From positions 1 through 50,362 of the forward strand of contig NZ_JACYTP010000020.1 in assembly GCF_014841115.1 (NCBI RefSeq): a DNA stretch of 50,362 bases, written 5' to 3'. Below the pieces are notes generated by a model. The model was not told the origin of the DNA. It saw only the letters and a list, made by a program, of their open reading frames with translations, and ran no database searches. The translations under genes were made by a program, and so were the position numbers. Numbering within the stretch: the first letter of the stretch is position 1; each line of letters opens with the position of its first letter. The DNA comes from Photobacterium arenosum (GTDB lineage: Bacteria > Pseudomonadota > Gammaproteobacteria > Enterobacterales > Vibrionaceae). This document shows, piece by piece, positions 16,517 to 24,997 of the stretch.

Positions 16517-17005
16517 ATGGAACCTGATTTCATTCTACGCGCCATCGCTCTGGGTATAGGCGCCACCCTGGTCATGGACCTGTGGGCACTTTTCCTGAAA
16601 GTCTGTTTTAAGATCCCTTCTCTGAACTATTCCATGGTTGGCCGTTGGATCGGGCACTTCCCTAAAGGGCAATTCACCCACGCCAATATCGGCAAGGCAG
16701 AACCCGTCGCAGGTGAAACTCTGCTTGGCTGGACGGCACATTATGCGATAGGCATTTGCTTCGCCGCCGTGCTGCTGTGGGGCTGGGGACTGGAATGGGC
16801 GGCCTCTCCGACCTTACTGCCCGCTTTAATTGTGGGCGTGCTGACTGTAGTTGCGCCATTTTTCCTGATGCAACCGGGTATGGGGGCTGGCGTCGCTGCA
16901 TCAAAAACCCCTCAGCCCAATACCGCTAGGTTACGCAGCCTGCTGGCTCATACCTCATACGGTGTGGGGTTATATTTAACGGGGATAATATTGTCAGTTT
17001 ATTGA
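16517..17005 (+). CDS. DUF2938 family membrane protein
   Basis: A 162-residue hydrophobic protein with about four membrane helices; start ALGIGATLVMDLWALFLK, plus GWTAHYAIGICFAAVLLWGWG and GVLTVVAPFFLMQPGMGAGVAASKTP. The length and these motifs fit DUF2938, inner-membrane proteins of unknown function. The start has a clear AAGGAGAG ribosome site. It is divergent from the ArsR-rhodanese gene and shares its operator region, so the two are probably regulated together. DUF2938-type genes often sit near ArsR or rhodanese genes, hinting at a sulfur or thiol link; that is an inference. Confidence 0.78.
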   Translation: MEPDFILRAIALGIGATLVMDLWALFLKVCFKIPSLNYSMVGRWIGHFPKGQFTHANIGKAEPVAGETLLGWTAHYAIGICFAAVLLWGWGLEWAASPTLLPALIVGVLTVVAPFFLMQPGMGAGVAASKTPQPNTARLRSLLAHTSYGVGLYLTGIILSVY

Positions 17006-17040
17006 ATGCCATTTCAGGACGGGACAGACAGAGTCAGCAA

Positions 17041-17067
17041 AAAGCCCCCGAACCATTCGGGGGCTTT
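17041..17067 (+). terminator. Rho-independent terminator after the DUF2938 gene
   Basis: AAAGCCCCCGAA / TTCGGGGGCTTT stem with a two-to-three base loop. The flanks are A-rich on the left and only weakly T-rich on the right. Confidence 0.85.
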
Positions 17068-17105
17068 ATCAGAACTGGTTGATATTTTCACGGCAGCCAA
17101 GTGAT

Positions 17106-17359
17106 TCAGCTTGGCGCGAGGCCAATTTCACTTACAGCGAAAACATCGGAGAAATACCGGCATCCTGCCCGTTCATAAGCAATGCGCCGATCACCATCAG
17201 CAACACGCCACCAAGTAGCTGAAGAGCATAACCGGCCAGTTGCCACCCTGCCTTCCTGTGACTGTTGCCAGTCATCAGATACCGCTGAACCAATTGTTTC
17301 CCTGTGAGTGTCATGATTGCAATCATGTGGATATCGGACTCGACTGCCCGGATCACCAC
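17106..17359 (-). pseudogene. Possible remnant of a NicO-like or other membrane protein gene
   Basis: A minus-strand open frame (start 17359, about 75 residues) ends in one clear membrane segment, LAGYALQLLGGVLLMVIGALLM, after a basic stretch. This recalls the C-terminus of nickel/cobalt (NicO/RcnA-type) exporters, whose last helix has the same pattern. No matching N-terminal part is found upstream. It is either a decayed 3' fragment or chance. Low confidence. Confidence 0.3.
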
Positions 17360-17914
17360 GACGCCAGGCGAGATCCTTGTATGGCAAAAACGTCATCACA
17401 ATCTTTCAGTCAACGTCTGATAAAAGTAACAGAGCTGTGGTACACCGTGAGCTTGGGAGCCTTCTCAAGCTCGAGCGTGGTGGGAAGACGAGCCAAACTT
17501 CCGAACCAATTCAACCCGTGTAAATACGCACCGACTGTGGGCATAAAAATGATCAGAAATGGTTTGGTTGGGCCGCTTGTGGATGCTCCAGGTGCCAAAA
17601 ACCTAGAATTTTTTTCCAAGAATTTGTCTCTGTGATAAGAGAGATTTCAAACGGATATATCGCTTTTGGACATTGATGAGTTAGAACAAACAGCCAAATT
17701 TATGCATGAAGAACCACGTAGTTAGGGACGATTAGTTTTAATAAGGCGAAACACAATATGTTATTGCCACTATTTTCCTCAAATATATCTGCGAAGCGGT
17801 GAAAATGAATCAAGAACCCGGCCTACTGTTGATGTAACTGTGAATCCCCTCTCCTTGTTCTCTCGGTCGGCTTCTACGCTATGGCCGAATAAGTTAATTT
17901 TCATGACACCTCAA
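17360..17914. other. Gene-poor relic interval
   Basis: About 550 bases with no convincing gene on either strand. It contains a hairpin with arms GAGCTTG (17449-17455) and CAAGCTC (17466-17472), then short open stretches broken by stops, and becomes AT-rich toward the right. It separates the antibiotic-related genes from the AT-richer nucleoside locus and looks like a junction of acquired DNA. Confidence 0.5.
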
Positions 17915-18838
17915 TTATCCTCTATGCTTCTTAAATTGAATTAATTCGTCGGTGACATGCTGGAAGAAAGCAGTTAAAACAGCATTGTCATTCTTGTCGC
18001 GATACAAAGCACATAAGTGAGCCGGTAGATTTTCTCTGAGCTTGATAAAATGTACATTGCTCCAACGGTGATAGCTAAAACTAGTTGGAACAATAGACAC
18101 CAAATTACTACTCGCTACAATCGAAACGAGAGTATTCGGCTCATACACTTCTTGGGCAATATTGATATAGTGTCCATGCGTTAAAAAAGTATCGACGATC
18201 AATTTTGACGATGCCGAATCTTGTCTTTGCATAAAGATAAATTGCTCATCTTTTAACTCTTCAATAGAGATCATCTTTCTGTCTTTGAAAGTATGATTGT
18301 TCGCGACAACTACGCACATTTCATCATCCACCATCTTTTCTGCAGTAAACGGCGAGGTATTGATGGTGTCGGCAAACCGAACTAACCCAATATCGATCTT
18401 ATGCTTATCTAGGCTCGATTTTTGTTCCTCTGGCGTCATCTCAAAGATCTGAAAACCGTAATCAGGGTAAGCTTCTTTAAAGCTCCGTAGCGCATCACCC
18501 AGTCCAGCCCAGAAGAAAGAACTGATCAACCCAACATTCAACGATTTGTTTTCATTCCGACCTTGCTCAATCACTTTACGAACCGAAGTATCAAACACTC
18601 TGAAAATGGTTTGACACTCATCAAAGAGTAATTGACCCGTATTGGTTAGCTCGACGGTTCTTGTATCGCGGATAAACAGCGGGCTGCCAATGATTCGTTC
18701 CAGCTCTTTGATTTGTGCACTTAATGGCGAATTGGAGATGTGAAGTTTTTTTGCCGCATTACCGAAATGCTTGACTGTCGCAACTTGATAGAAGTAGCGA
18801 AGCATCTTGAGAGTGATCTTTGATGAATGATCTACCAT
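17915..18838 (-). CDS. LysR-family regulator of the nucleoside locus
   Basis: About 307 residues. A winged helix (VKHFGNAAKKLHISNSPLSAQIKELERIIGSPLF) starts near residue 20 and is followed by the effector domain. ATG at 18838 follows AGAGG by five bases; a GTG at 18862 in the same frame is less likely. It is divergent from the kinase-hydrolase-symporter-porin operon, and a perfect inverted repeat lies between them, so it very probably controls that operon. The effector may be a nucleoside or its sugar. Base composition is more AT-rich than the flanking hlm and nas regions. Confidence 0.9.
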   Translation of the reverse strand: MVDHSSKITLKMLRYFYQVATVKHFGNAAKKLHISNSPLSAQIKELERIIGSPLFIRDTRTVELTNTGQLLFDECQTIFRVFDTSVRKVIEQGRNENKSLNVGLISSFFWAGLGDALRSFKEAYPDYGFQIFEMTPEEQKSSLDKHKIDIGLVRFADTINTSPFTAEKMVDDEMCVVVANNHTFKDRKMISIEELKDEQFIFMQRQDSASSKLIVDTFLTHGHYINIAQEVYEPNTLVSIVASSNLVSIVPTSFSYHRWSNVHFIKLRENLPAHLCALYRDKNDNAVLTAFFQHVTDELIQFKKHRG

Positions 18839-19017
18839 GTCTTCCTCTGTGATCTGTATCACGTAATGTGAACGATATAACGAATCTCTGATTCCGAAAA
18901 CTGGTTAAGAGGTCACAAAATTTAATTGCTTGTTTAATAAGAATATTTTTTAAACATCAACGAGCTGATTACTTATTAGCCTACAATATCCAGTTTTGAT
19001 CGGTTTATAACGGTCAC

Positions 19018-19040
19018 ATTATGCTTATTAACAGCATAAT
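19018..19040. promoter_or_regulatory. Candidate LysR operator of the nucleoside operon
   Basis: ATTATGCT-N7-AGCATAAT is a perfect 8-7-8 inverted repeat, 78 bases before the kinase start and in the interval divergent from the LysR gene. Size and symmetry fit LysR recognition sites. Confidence 0.6.
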
Positions 19041-19117
19041 AAACATATTTTTTGAGATGTACCAGACGAAGCGATTTCTAGATACTGCAACCAAGCAATC
19101 TTCAATAGGCGTTCATC

Positions 19118-20059
19118 ATGGATATTTCATCAAACAATAAAGGCGTGTTTGTCGCAGGCTCTTACAACCTTGATATTGTCTCCCGAGTGGCATCATTTCC
19201 TCAAAAAGGAGAAACGGTTCGCGTCTTATCTAAAAAGTTTCTTTCTGGTGGTAAAGGGGCGAACCAAGCAACAGCATGCCGAAGAGTGACAGAAGATACT
19301 CACTTCTTTGCCAAAATTGGTCACGATGATTTTGCCAAGCGAGCTAAGCAGCATTTGGAGGAACAGCAGTTTGCTTCTCTCACGCTGGCCGAAACACACC
19401 ATTCACCGACAGGTGTTGCGCTTATCATGGTTTCTGAACGTGAGAAAGACAACTACATTGTGTTGGATCTGGGTGCGAACTTAAAGGTGAGCGATGCGGA
19501 TATTCAGGAAATCACCCCTCAAATTGAACAAGCATCCGTTGTGCTTGTACAGCTAGAAAACAATATTGAAGCGGTTTCCGCTGTGCTACGTAAAGCGAAG
19601 GCGCTGGCTAAAACCACGATTCTAAACCCAGCGCCTTACCATGATCAGGTACACACCTTGCTGCCACTGGTGGACGTTATCACCCCAAACGAAACCGAGG
19701 CTTCTGAGCTAAGCGGTATTGTGATTCATGATATTGAGACTGCTGAACAAGCTGCTCGTGTTATCCATCGCATGGGTGTAACCAACGTCATCATTACCTT
19801 AGGCGGTAATGGCTGCCTTACTTATGACGGCAATGAGTTTAAACGTTTTCTGTCATACCCAGCAGACGTAGTGGACACCAGTGGGGCAGGTGATGCGTTT
19901 AATGGTTCATTAGCGGCATTCTTATCACTTGGTAAAACCTTATCGGAATCGATCAACTTCGCTACAGCCTTTGCATCGTGCTCTGTAGAGAATGAAGGCG
20001 CGGCAAACATGCCATCAATGGCTCAAGTTGAAGCTAAATTAACGACAGTCAGGAAGTAA
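19118..20059 (+). CDS. PfkB-family carbohydrate kinase (ribokinase-like)
   Basis: A 313-residue PfkB kinase. The N-terminal signature is LSGGKGANQATA (about residues 43-54) and the C-terminal catalytic/anion-hole signature is DTSGAGDAFNGS (Asp as base). The pattern is closest to ribokinases (NPAPY, TPNETEASELSG). It is the first gene of the operon and is followed two bases later by a nucleoside hydrolase gene. Phosphorylation of the ribose released from nucleosides is therefore the natural role, but a nucleoside kinase activity cannot be excluded. Cytosolic, ATP-dependent. Confidence 0.88.
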   Translation: MDISSNNKGVFVAGSYNLDIVSRVASFPQKGETVRVLSKKFLSGGKGANQATACRRVTEDTHFFAKIGHDDFAKRAKQHLEEQQFASLTLAETHHSPTGVALIMVSEREKDNYIVLDLGANLKVSDADIQEITPQIEQASVVLVQLENNIEAVSAVLRKAKALAKTTILNPAPYHDQVHTLLPLVDVITPNETEASELSGIVIHDIETAEQAARVIHRMGVTNVIITLGGNGCLTYDGNEFKRFLSYPADVVDTSGAGDAFNGSLAAFLSLGKTLSESINFATAFASCSVENEGAANMPSMAQVEAKLTTVRK

Positions 20060-20061
20060 AG

Positions 20062-20952
20062 ATGCGCAATATTATTATTGATACCGACATCGGTGATGAT
20101 GCAGACGATATTCTGGCGCTAGGTTTAGCACTATCGACGGATCAACTGAACCTTATTGGCGTTACAACAGTATTTAAGAACACCCGGCTGAGAGCAAAGA
20201 TGGCAAAGAGCGTTCTTCAGTTGGCGAATCGTGAAGACATCCCTGTGTATGCAGGCTGTGAACATCGCATTAATGGTGAAGAAAACGACGATAAAGAGAT
20301 CCCTTGCCAATATCAAGGAAAAATGGATAGTCAGTTGATTGAAACTGAGCATGCCGTTGACTTCATGGCTAACGTGCTAATGCAGGAAAATCTCACGATT
20401 GTTGCGATTGGGCCACTAACCAATGTTGCAACACTTATCAAGGAACATCCAGAGTTAGTTAAAAATATTGACGAGTTAGTTCTAATGGGTGGCTGTTATT
20501 ACCGACACGTCAATGAGTGGAATATTATTTGTGACCCAGAAGCCGCCGATATTGTTTTCAGCTCTGGCATTAATATTCGTGCAGTTGGTCTGGATGTTAC
20601 AACCAAATGTCATTTCGATGGAGATTATCTTTCTCAGGCTCAAGATAACGCGAATACAGGATTGAAAAAAATTCTAATTGAGAGCTGTGACGCTTGGTTT
20701 AATAAAACCGGATTCACTCCAATACTGCACGACCCTCTTACAGTATTTTCTCTTCTAGAAGAGAGCGACATTGAGTATAACCAAGAACAAGTTCGCGTTG
20801 AATTAAAGGGTCAGTACACTACTGGCATGACGGTTTGTACTGAAGATGGAATTTGGGGAAAAACAACAAATAACCCAAATTGCTTGGTTGCTAAAAAATT
20901 AAATTATTCACAGTTCGTTGAGTTTTTCTTAAGAAACGTGTTTTTAAAGTAA
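20062..20952 (+). CDS. Nucleoside hydrolase (inosine-uridine preferring family)
   Basis: A 296-residue IUNH-family protein. The N-terminal Ca2+-binding Asp cluster is DTDIGDDADDILAL, the middle motif is AIGPLTNVATLIKEHPEL, and LVLMGG and the C-terminal HDPLTVF (likely catalytic His and Ca2+ ligand) follow. It splits nucleosides into base and ribose in the cytosol. The start has AGGAAG just upstream and lies two bases after the kinase stop, so both belong to one transcript. Base preference cannot be read here. Confidence 0.92.
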   Translation: MRNIIIDTDIGDDADDILALGLALSTDQLNLIGVTTVFKNTRLRAKMAKSVLQLANREDIPVYAGCEHRINGEENDDKEIPCQYQGKMDSQLIETEHAVDFMANVLMQENLTIVAIGPLTNVATLIKEHPELVKNIDELVLMGGCYYRHVNEWNIICDPEAADIVFSSGINIRAVGLDVTTKCHFDGDYLSQAQDNANTGLKKILIESCDAWFNKTGFTPILHDPLTVFSLLEESDIEYNQEQVRVELKGQYTTGMTVCTEDGIWGKTTNNPNCLVAKKLNYSQFVEFFLRNVFLK

Positions 20953-20966
20953 AAGGTGAGGTCGTT

Positions 20967-22346
20967 ATGACTTTAAATAGAATGTCGATCTTGGAGAAGA
21001 TTGGCTTTGGTTCTGGTGATTCGGCAATCAACCTATCCATGATATCTGCGGGTATGTTGATTTATGCATTTCACGTTCAAATTGTTGGTCTAACTCCTGT
21101 TGATGCAGGTTGGCTACTTCTGCTTGTTCGTATTATTGATGCGGTGACAGACCCTGCAATGGGCTGGGCAAGCAACCGCTACAAGTCTCGTTGGGGTCAC
21201 TACCGTCATTGGATTGGTTTCGCTGCGATTCCAATGGGTATCTCAATGTACCTGATGTTCACCACAGTTGGTGACACTTACGAAATGAAACTTATGTGGG
21301 CATACGGCACGTATATCTTTAATACGTTGATGTTCACTATGGTGACAATCCCTTATATATCAATGATCGGTGTTGTTACTGATAACCCAGACGAGCGTAT
21401 TACGGCGAACTCATGGCGTTTCACAATGGCGAAGACAGCAACGCTACTATGTACGTCATTGGTTCCATTCTGGGTGACATCACAAACAAATCAAGTGGAA
21501 GGCTATGCGACCTCCTTCGCTATTCTTGGTGCAATTGGTGCGGCATGTCTACTGTTCTGTTCGTTCACAACTCGTGAGCACATTGATATTGAACCAAACA
21601 AAGTACCAGTTATTGAACAACTAAAAAGCCTGGTAAAAAATGACCAATGGATCGTGCTTTGTTCAGCGTGTATCACGCTTATGCTTGCCTTCTTGGTGCG
21701 TGGCAACATCGCCTTTATCTATGGCACAGAATACGCAGGCGCAAGCTTTGGCGTTCAGATCTCTGTCTTCCTGGGTATGTGGTCGGTGGGTGGTATTCTT
21801 GCTGCCATCGTATCGAAAAAGCTAACCAAACATTTTTGTAAGATTCAGGTTTTCCGCGTATCAATGTACACATCAGCACTGATGGGTATCTCAATCTACT
21901 TCTTAGTAGGGCAAGATGAGTTTGTTGCAGCTGTTATTTGTTACTTACTCTACTGCTTCTTAACAGACCTTAATACTCCAATCTTCTGGGCACTGATTTC
22001 TGAGGTGAGCGATTACGGTAAGAAGAAAACAGGTATTGATTCATCAGGTATTTCGATGGGAGCAATCTCATTCTGTCAGAAATTAGGTATGGGTCTTTCT
22101 GGTATCGTGACGGGTTACACTCTTCAATACTTTGGTTATTCAGCAGAAGCTGAGAAAACACCTGAAGTATTAGAGGGTTTATCATTATCGCTTTCTGTAG
22201 CACCAGCAATCTTCTTCTTAATTACTGGCCTAATTATGCGTAAATACATCATCACAACCAGTTACTACAATAAGATGATGGGTAAATCTGAAGATAAAAA
22301 ACACATTCCAGAAACACAAAACAAAACCATTGAATCAAGTTATTAA
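20967..22346 (+). CDS. GPH-family (MelB-like) cation symporter
   Basis: A 459-residue inner-membrane transporter with about 12 helices. The GPH hallmarks are GFGSGDSAINL at the start, LLLVRIIDAVTDPAMGW (cation-site Asp residues) and SRWGHYRHWIGF. This family carries glycosides, pentosides and hexuronides with Na+ or H+. With a nucleoside hydrolase and a ribokinase-like gene just upstream, nucleoside uptake is the best guess, although nucleoside transport in bacteria is more often by NupG or CNT types. Ribosome site AGGTGAGG. Confidence 0.9.
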   Translation: MTLNRMSILEKIGFGSGDSAINLSMISAGMLIYAFHVQIVGLTPVDAGWLLLLVRIIDAVTDPAMGWASNRYKSRWGHYRHWIGFAAIPMGISMYLMFTTVGDTYEMKLMWAYGTYIFNTLMFTMVTIPYISMIGVVTDNPDERITANSWRFTMAKTATLLCTSLVPFWVTSQTNQVEGYATSFAILGAIGAACLLFCSFTTREHIDIEPNKVPVIEQLKSLVKNDQWIVLCSACITLMLAFLVRGNIAFIYGTEYAGASFGVQISVFLGMWSVGGILAAIVSKKLTKHFCKIQVFRVSMYTSALMGISIYFLVGQDEFVAAVICYLLYCFLTDLNTPIFWALISEVSDYGKKKTGIDSSGISMGAISFCQKLGMGLSGIVTGYTLQYFGYSAEAEKTPEVLEGLSLSLSVAPAIFFLITGLIMRKYIITTSYYNKMMGKSEDKKHIPETQNKTIESSY

Positions 22347-22420
22347 TCTAATTGGATTACTAAACAAAAGTATTTTAGTGAACCAAACAAATATCTAAAA
22401 TAAATAAAAGAGATACTGAA

Positions 22421-23152
22421 ATGAACAAAGCATTACCTCTATCTATACTTGCAGCAAGCATGCTACTCCCTACTATTTCGACGGCAGAAAGCATATCTGA
22501 AACAGAAGAAATACTAGATAAAAACCCTGTATATTTAGAACTATATACTCGTTACGAAGAAGAACGAAATGTTGGTCTTCAAGGGCTTATTGGATGGATT
22601 ACATTCTCAGATTTTTATGACATTGAATTCGGCGCTGAAGTAAATACCGACGGTTACTATGAATATAACTTGGGTAAATTTATTCCACTGACCGATAAAG
22701 CTTGGCTCCATACCTATGTCGGCTATACACAGTGGAACTATCGTTTATCTCTTCGCGCAGGATACAACTTTGACAATGGCCTAATGGTGAATGCGCGCGT
22801 TCGACCTGAATTCGGCTACGACGATTGGATCAGTATCGATGAAAATGGCAATGAGGTTAACTACGGTACTAACCTGTCTGTTCGCACCGATCTATTTATT
22901 GGTTACAACTCTGATCGCTATGAGTTCTTCTACAACCGTGTAGATAACTTTGAAACAGATAAGGAAATTGCCAATACATTCCGTAATGGCACTCATTTGG
23001 CTACGGACCACGAATTCCGTGTGACTTATACTGCAAATAAATGGCGCCCATACTTCCAGGCTACAATCATGAAAGATGGCTTTTTTGATGGCACATCCTA
23101 CGAAGACGATCTCCGTTGGCAAGTTGGCTTTGCGCTACCTATGGACATCTAA
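22421..23152 (+). CDS. KdgM-like outer-membrane porin
   Basis: A 243-residue protein with a signal peptide (PLSILAASMLLPTISTA/ES). The mature part is rich in alternating aromatic/hydrophobic strands (YLELYTRYEEERN, YVGYTQWNYRLSLRAGYNF, LFIGYNSDRYEFFYNRVDN) and ends in a beta-strand close to FALPMDI. Length and style match the 12-stranded KdgM/NanC family of monomeric porins for acidic sugars. Being last in this operon, it probably opens the outer membrane for the operon's nucleoside or sugar substrate. Pairing with a nucleoside hydrolase is unusual for KdgM-type porins. Confidence 0.82.
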   Translation: MNKALPLSILAASMLLPTISTAESISETEEILDKNPVYLELYTRYEEERNVGLQGLIGWITFSDFYDIEFGAEVNTDGYYEYNLGKFIPLTDKAWLHTYVGYTQWNYRLSLRAGYNFDNGLMVNARVRPEFGYDDWISIDENGNEVNYGTNLSVRTDLFIGYNSDRYEFFYNRVDNFETDKEIANTFRNGTHLATDHEFRVTYTANKWRPYFQATIMKDGFFDGTSYEDDLRWQVGFALPMDI

Positions 23153-23275
23153 TGTAGTTTTGTTGTCGCAGAAATTTGTAACTATCTAAAACAAGATGGC
23201 TGTACGGCAGTTTAAATACATACAACATCATTTACTGGCGGAAATATAGTAGAAAATATTGTCGCGTTAATCGTT

Positions 23276-23476
23276 TGCGTATTCCGGTCCATGCTGAACA
23301 CTCATTCCGGTCCAATGTGAACACCTATTCTGGTTTAACGTGAACACCCATTCCGGACTCAAGATGAACGCTTTTGCTCACCTTTCCGGAATCACTGTTC
23401 ACGTTCCGCCGGAATCCATTTCAACGTATTGATCTTCAACTTATTTGGTAACCTGTTTCCTATTTGGAGCAGGACT
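23276..23476 (+). mobile_element. Left end of an IS21-family element with 23-bp repeats
   Basis: Four imperfect direct repeats with a period of exactly 23 bases start at 23281, 23304, 23327 and 23350, each opening with ATTC(C/T)GG and containing TGAACAC-like blocks. An inverted copy follows near 23386. Multiple end repeats are typical of IS21-family termini. A TG at 23276 is the likely tip. The right end is missing from the window. Confidence 0.8.
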
Positions 23477-24200
23477 ATGCCAGCAAAGAGGATTGCAATG
23501 CGTAAAATTCGAGACGTACTCAGGCTGAAACTGGATGCCAGGTTGTCGATTCGGCAAATCAGCGCGAGCACAAAAGTCAGCGTTGGTGCTATCCAGAAAC
23601 TGCTCCAGAAAGCGCAAACTCTGAACCTGACTTGGCCGCTTCCCGACTCACTGACAGATGAGCAACTGGCCCAACTATTTTATCCCGCAGCCGATACGCG
23701 GGCCTCGTGCCGATATCAGGTTCCCGACTGGCCTGCTGTCCATCAAGAGCTGAAACACAAGGGGATCACCAAGCAACTGCTGTGGGAAGAATATACCCAG
23801 CAATACCCCAACCGCTGCTACAGCTACTCACAGTTCTGTGACCGTTACCTTCACTGGAATAAGCAGCAAAGACGCACCATGAGACAGCTGCATAAAGCCG
23901 GGGAAACGTGCTTTATCGACTACTGCGGCCAGACGGTTCCCATTATCTGCCAGAGCACCGGTGAAGTCCGGCATGCCCAGGTGTTCGTAGCGGTTCTCGG
24001 TGCATCCAACTATACCTATGCGGAAGCCACAGAGTCCCAGTCATTACCGGACTGGCTGCAAAGCCATGTTCGGGCATTCGAGTTCTTCGGTGGTACACCG
24101 GAGATGTTGATCCCCGACAACCTGCGCAGTGGCGTCAGCAAGGCATGTCGTTATGATCCGGAACTCAACCCAAGCTATCAGCAGCTTGCTGAACTTTACT
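23477..24200 (+). pseudogene. istA: IS21-family transposase IstA, 3'-truncated
   Basis: From ATG 23477 (GGAG seven bases upstream) the frame encodes the IstA N-terminus: a helix-turn-helix (LSIRQISASTKVSVGAIQKLLQKA) and the DDE integrase core start (GETCFIDYCGQTVPI; second Asp in MLIPDNLRSGV). Similarity ends near NPSYQQLAE at about 24195, where intact IstA would go on for about 250 more residues. The rest of the open frame to 24466 is unrelated sequence, antisense to a chemoreceptor fragment and a small gene. No istB follows. The element is a non-autonomous remnant. Confidence 0.88.
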
Positions 24201-24204
24201 GGCA

Positions 24205-24299
24205 CTCACAAAGGTATTCACCACGAGTCCTAGGGCAAACAGAGCCAGCAGCATCCATATCCGTGCAGCAATACTTAATCCAGAAAACCAGGTTTTCAT
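24205..24299 (-). pseudogene. 5' fragment of a chemoreceptor or other membrane sensor gene
   Basis: ATG at 24299 with AGGAG eight bases upstream begins MKTWFSGLSIAARIWMLLALF, then ALGLVVNTFVSASK: a basic N-terminus and a long first membrane helix as in methyl-accepting chemotaxis proteins. The frame then runs into the truncated istA sequence and stops, so only about 30 codons remain. It lies 23 bases after a small gene that shares its operon. The chemoreceptor assignment rests on the N-terminal pattern only. Confidence 0.5.
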
Positions 24300-24322
24300 T
24301 CTGTCCTCTCCTTTGTCCGTGC

Positions 24323-24574
24323 TCACTGACTTTCATGTGGTGCAGCCAATTCCAGACAGAGAGGATCTTGCCGGTGCAGTTCACGTATTGTGTCCTGATT
24401 CAGTGTCAAGTCCTCACCGCTATGCGCAACAAAGTGGTTCACAGCATCTTCAAGTGTGGCCAGTAAAATGTGCGACTGAGTTTGCTGTTGCTCAATCGTT
24501 TCTTTTTCTGCTTCTGCGTTATTAGTGGCTTGTTGAATGTGCTTATCGCTGGCCTTCTGAAATACCTTATTCAT
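24323..24574 (-). CDS. Small hypothetical protein, 83 residues
   Basis: ATG at 24574 has a good AAGGA site six bases upstream. The product is soluble, polar and mostly helical, with a glutamine/glutamate-rich start (EAEKETIEQQQTQSHILLATLEDAVNHFVAH) suggesting a coiled coil. I do not recognise the family. It is followed 23 bases later by the chemoreceptor-like fragment and lies downstream of the nirBD terminator on the same strand. It may once have been co-transcribed with that receptor; its partner is now broken. Confidence 0.6.
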   Translation of the reverse strand: MNKVFQKASDKHIQQATNNAEAEKETIEQQQTQSHILLATLEDAVNHFVAHSGEDLTLNQDTIRELHRQDPLCLELAAPHESQ

Positions 24575-24884
24575 ACGGTTTCCTTATGGTAATGAGGTTC
24601 ATAGCAATAAATATCGACACTGTGCAGCATACAGCCTGAATACATCCCGCAATGATCGACCGCCATTTCCCGCCCGCGTATTCAGAGACACATTTCCAAA
24701 ATGTATTTTGATAGTCTTCCTGTATGAATAGACGAGCATATGAGTAATGAAAAAAACGCTGTTGTGAAACTTGATAACGCTCAAAATTCACACAAAAGGT
24801 ACAGATTCAGTGACAATAAAATTGGTAATTCCCAGAATGATGTTTTTTACCAGCGTCAATTTTTCGACAATGTAAGCCATTGAA

Positions 24885-24920
24885 TGAAAAAGCCAGCCAT
24901 GAGGATCCCTCTGGCTGGCT
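24885..24920 (-). terminator. Terminator of the nirBD operon
   Basis: On the minus strand, AGCCAGCCA / TGGCTGGCT (24891-24920) is followed by TTTTTC. It lies about 80 bases after the nirD stop. Confidence 0.9.
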
Positions 24921-24924
24921 CGTA

Positions 24925-24954
24925 CCGCGTCACGCAATGATGCGGGCTTTTTTT
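24925..24954 (+). terminator. Plus-strand terminator beside the nirD end
   Basis: CCGCGTCA / TGATGCGGG stem followed by a run of eight T. It would stop rightward transcription before it enters nirD antisense. Confidence 0.75.
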
Positions 24955-24997
24955 ATTCTCTGAGTGAGGTGCAATTTATCGTTTTAACCGGGTGCGT

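Noticed and set aside
17410..17619. 69-residue minus-strand frame in the relic region
   Set aside because: No ribosome site, family or hydrophobic pattern; it lies across a hairpin in otherwise non-coding DNA.
23281..23372. Regular 23-base repeats as a possible CRISPR array
   Set aside because: The repeats are directly adjacent with no spacers, imperfect, and followed by istA; they are IS21 end repeats.
24567..24791. Possible 74-residue gene with a C-terminal membrane stretch, overlapping the 83-residue gene
   Set aside because: It would start at GTG with no ribosome site, has no recognised family, and the downstream gene has its own good ribosome site inside it.
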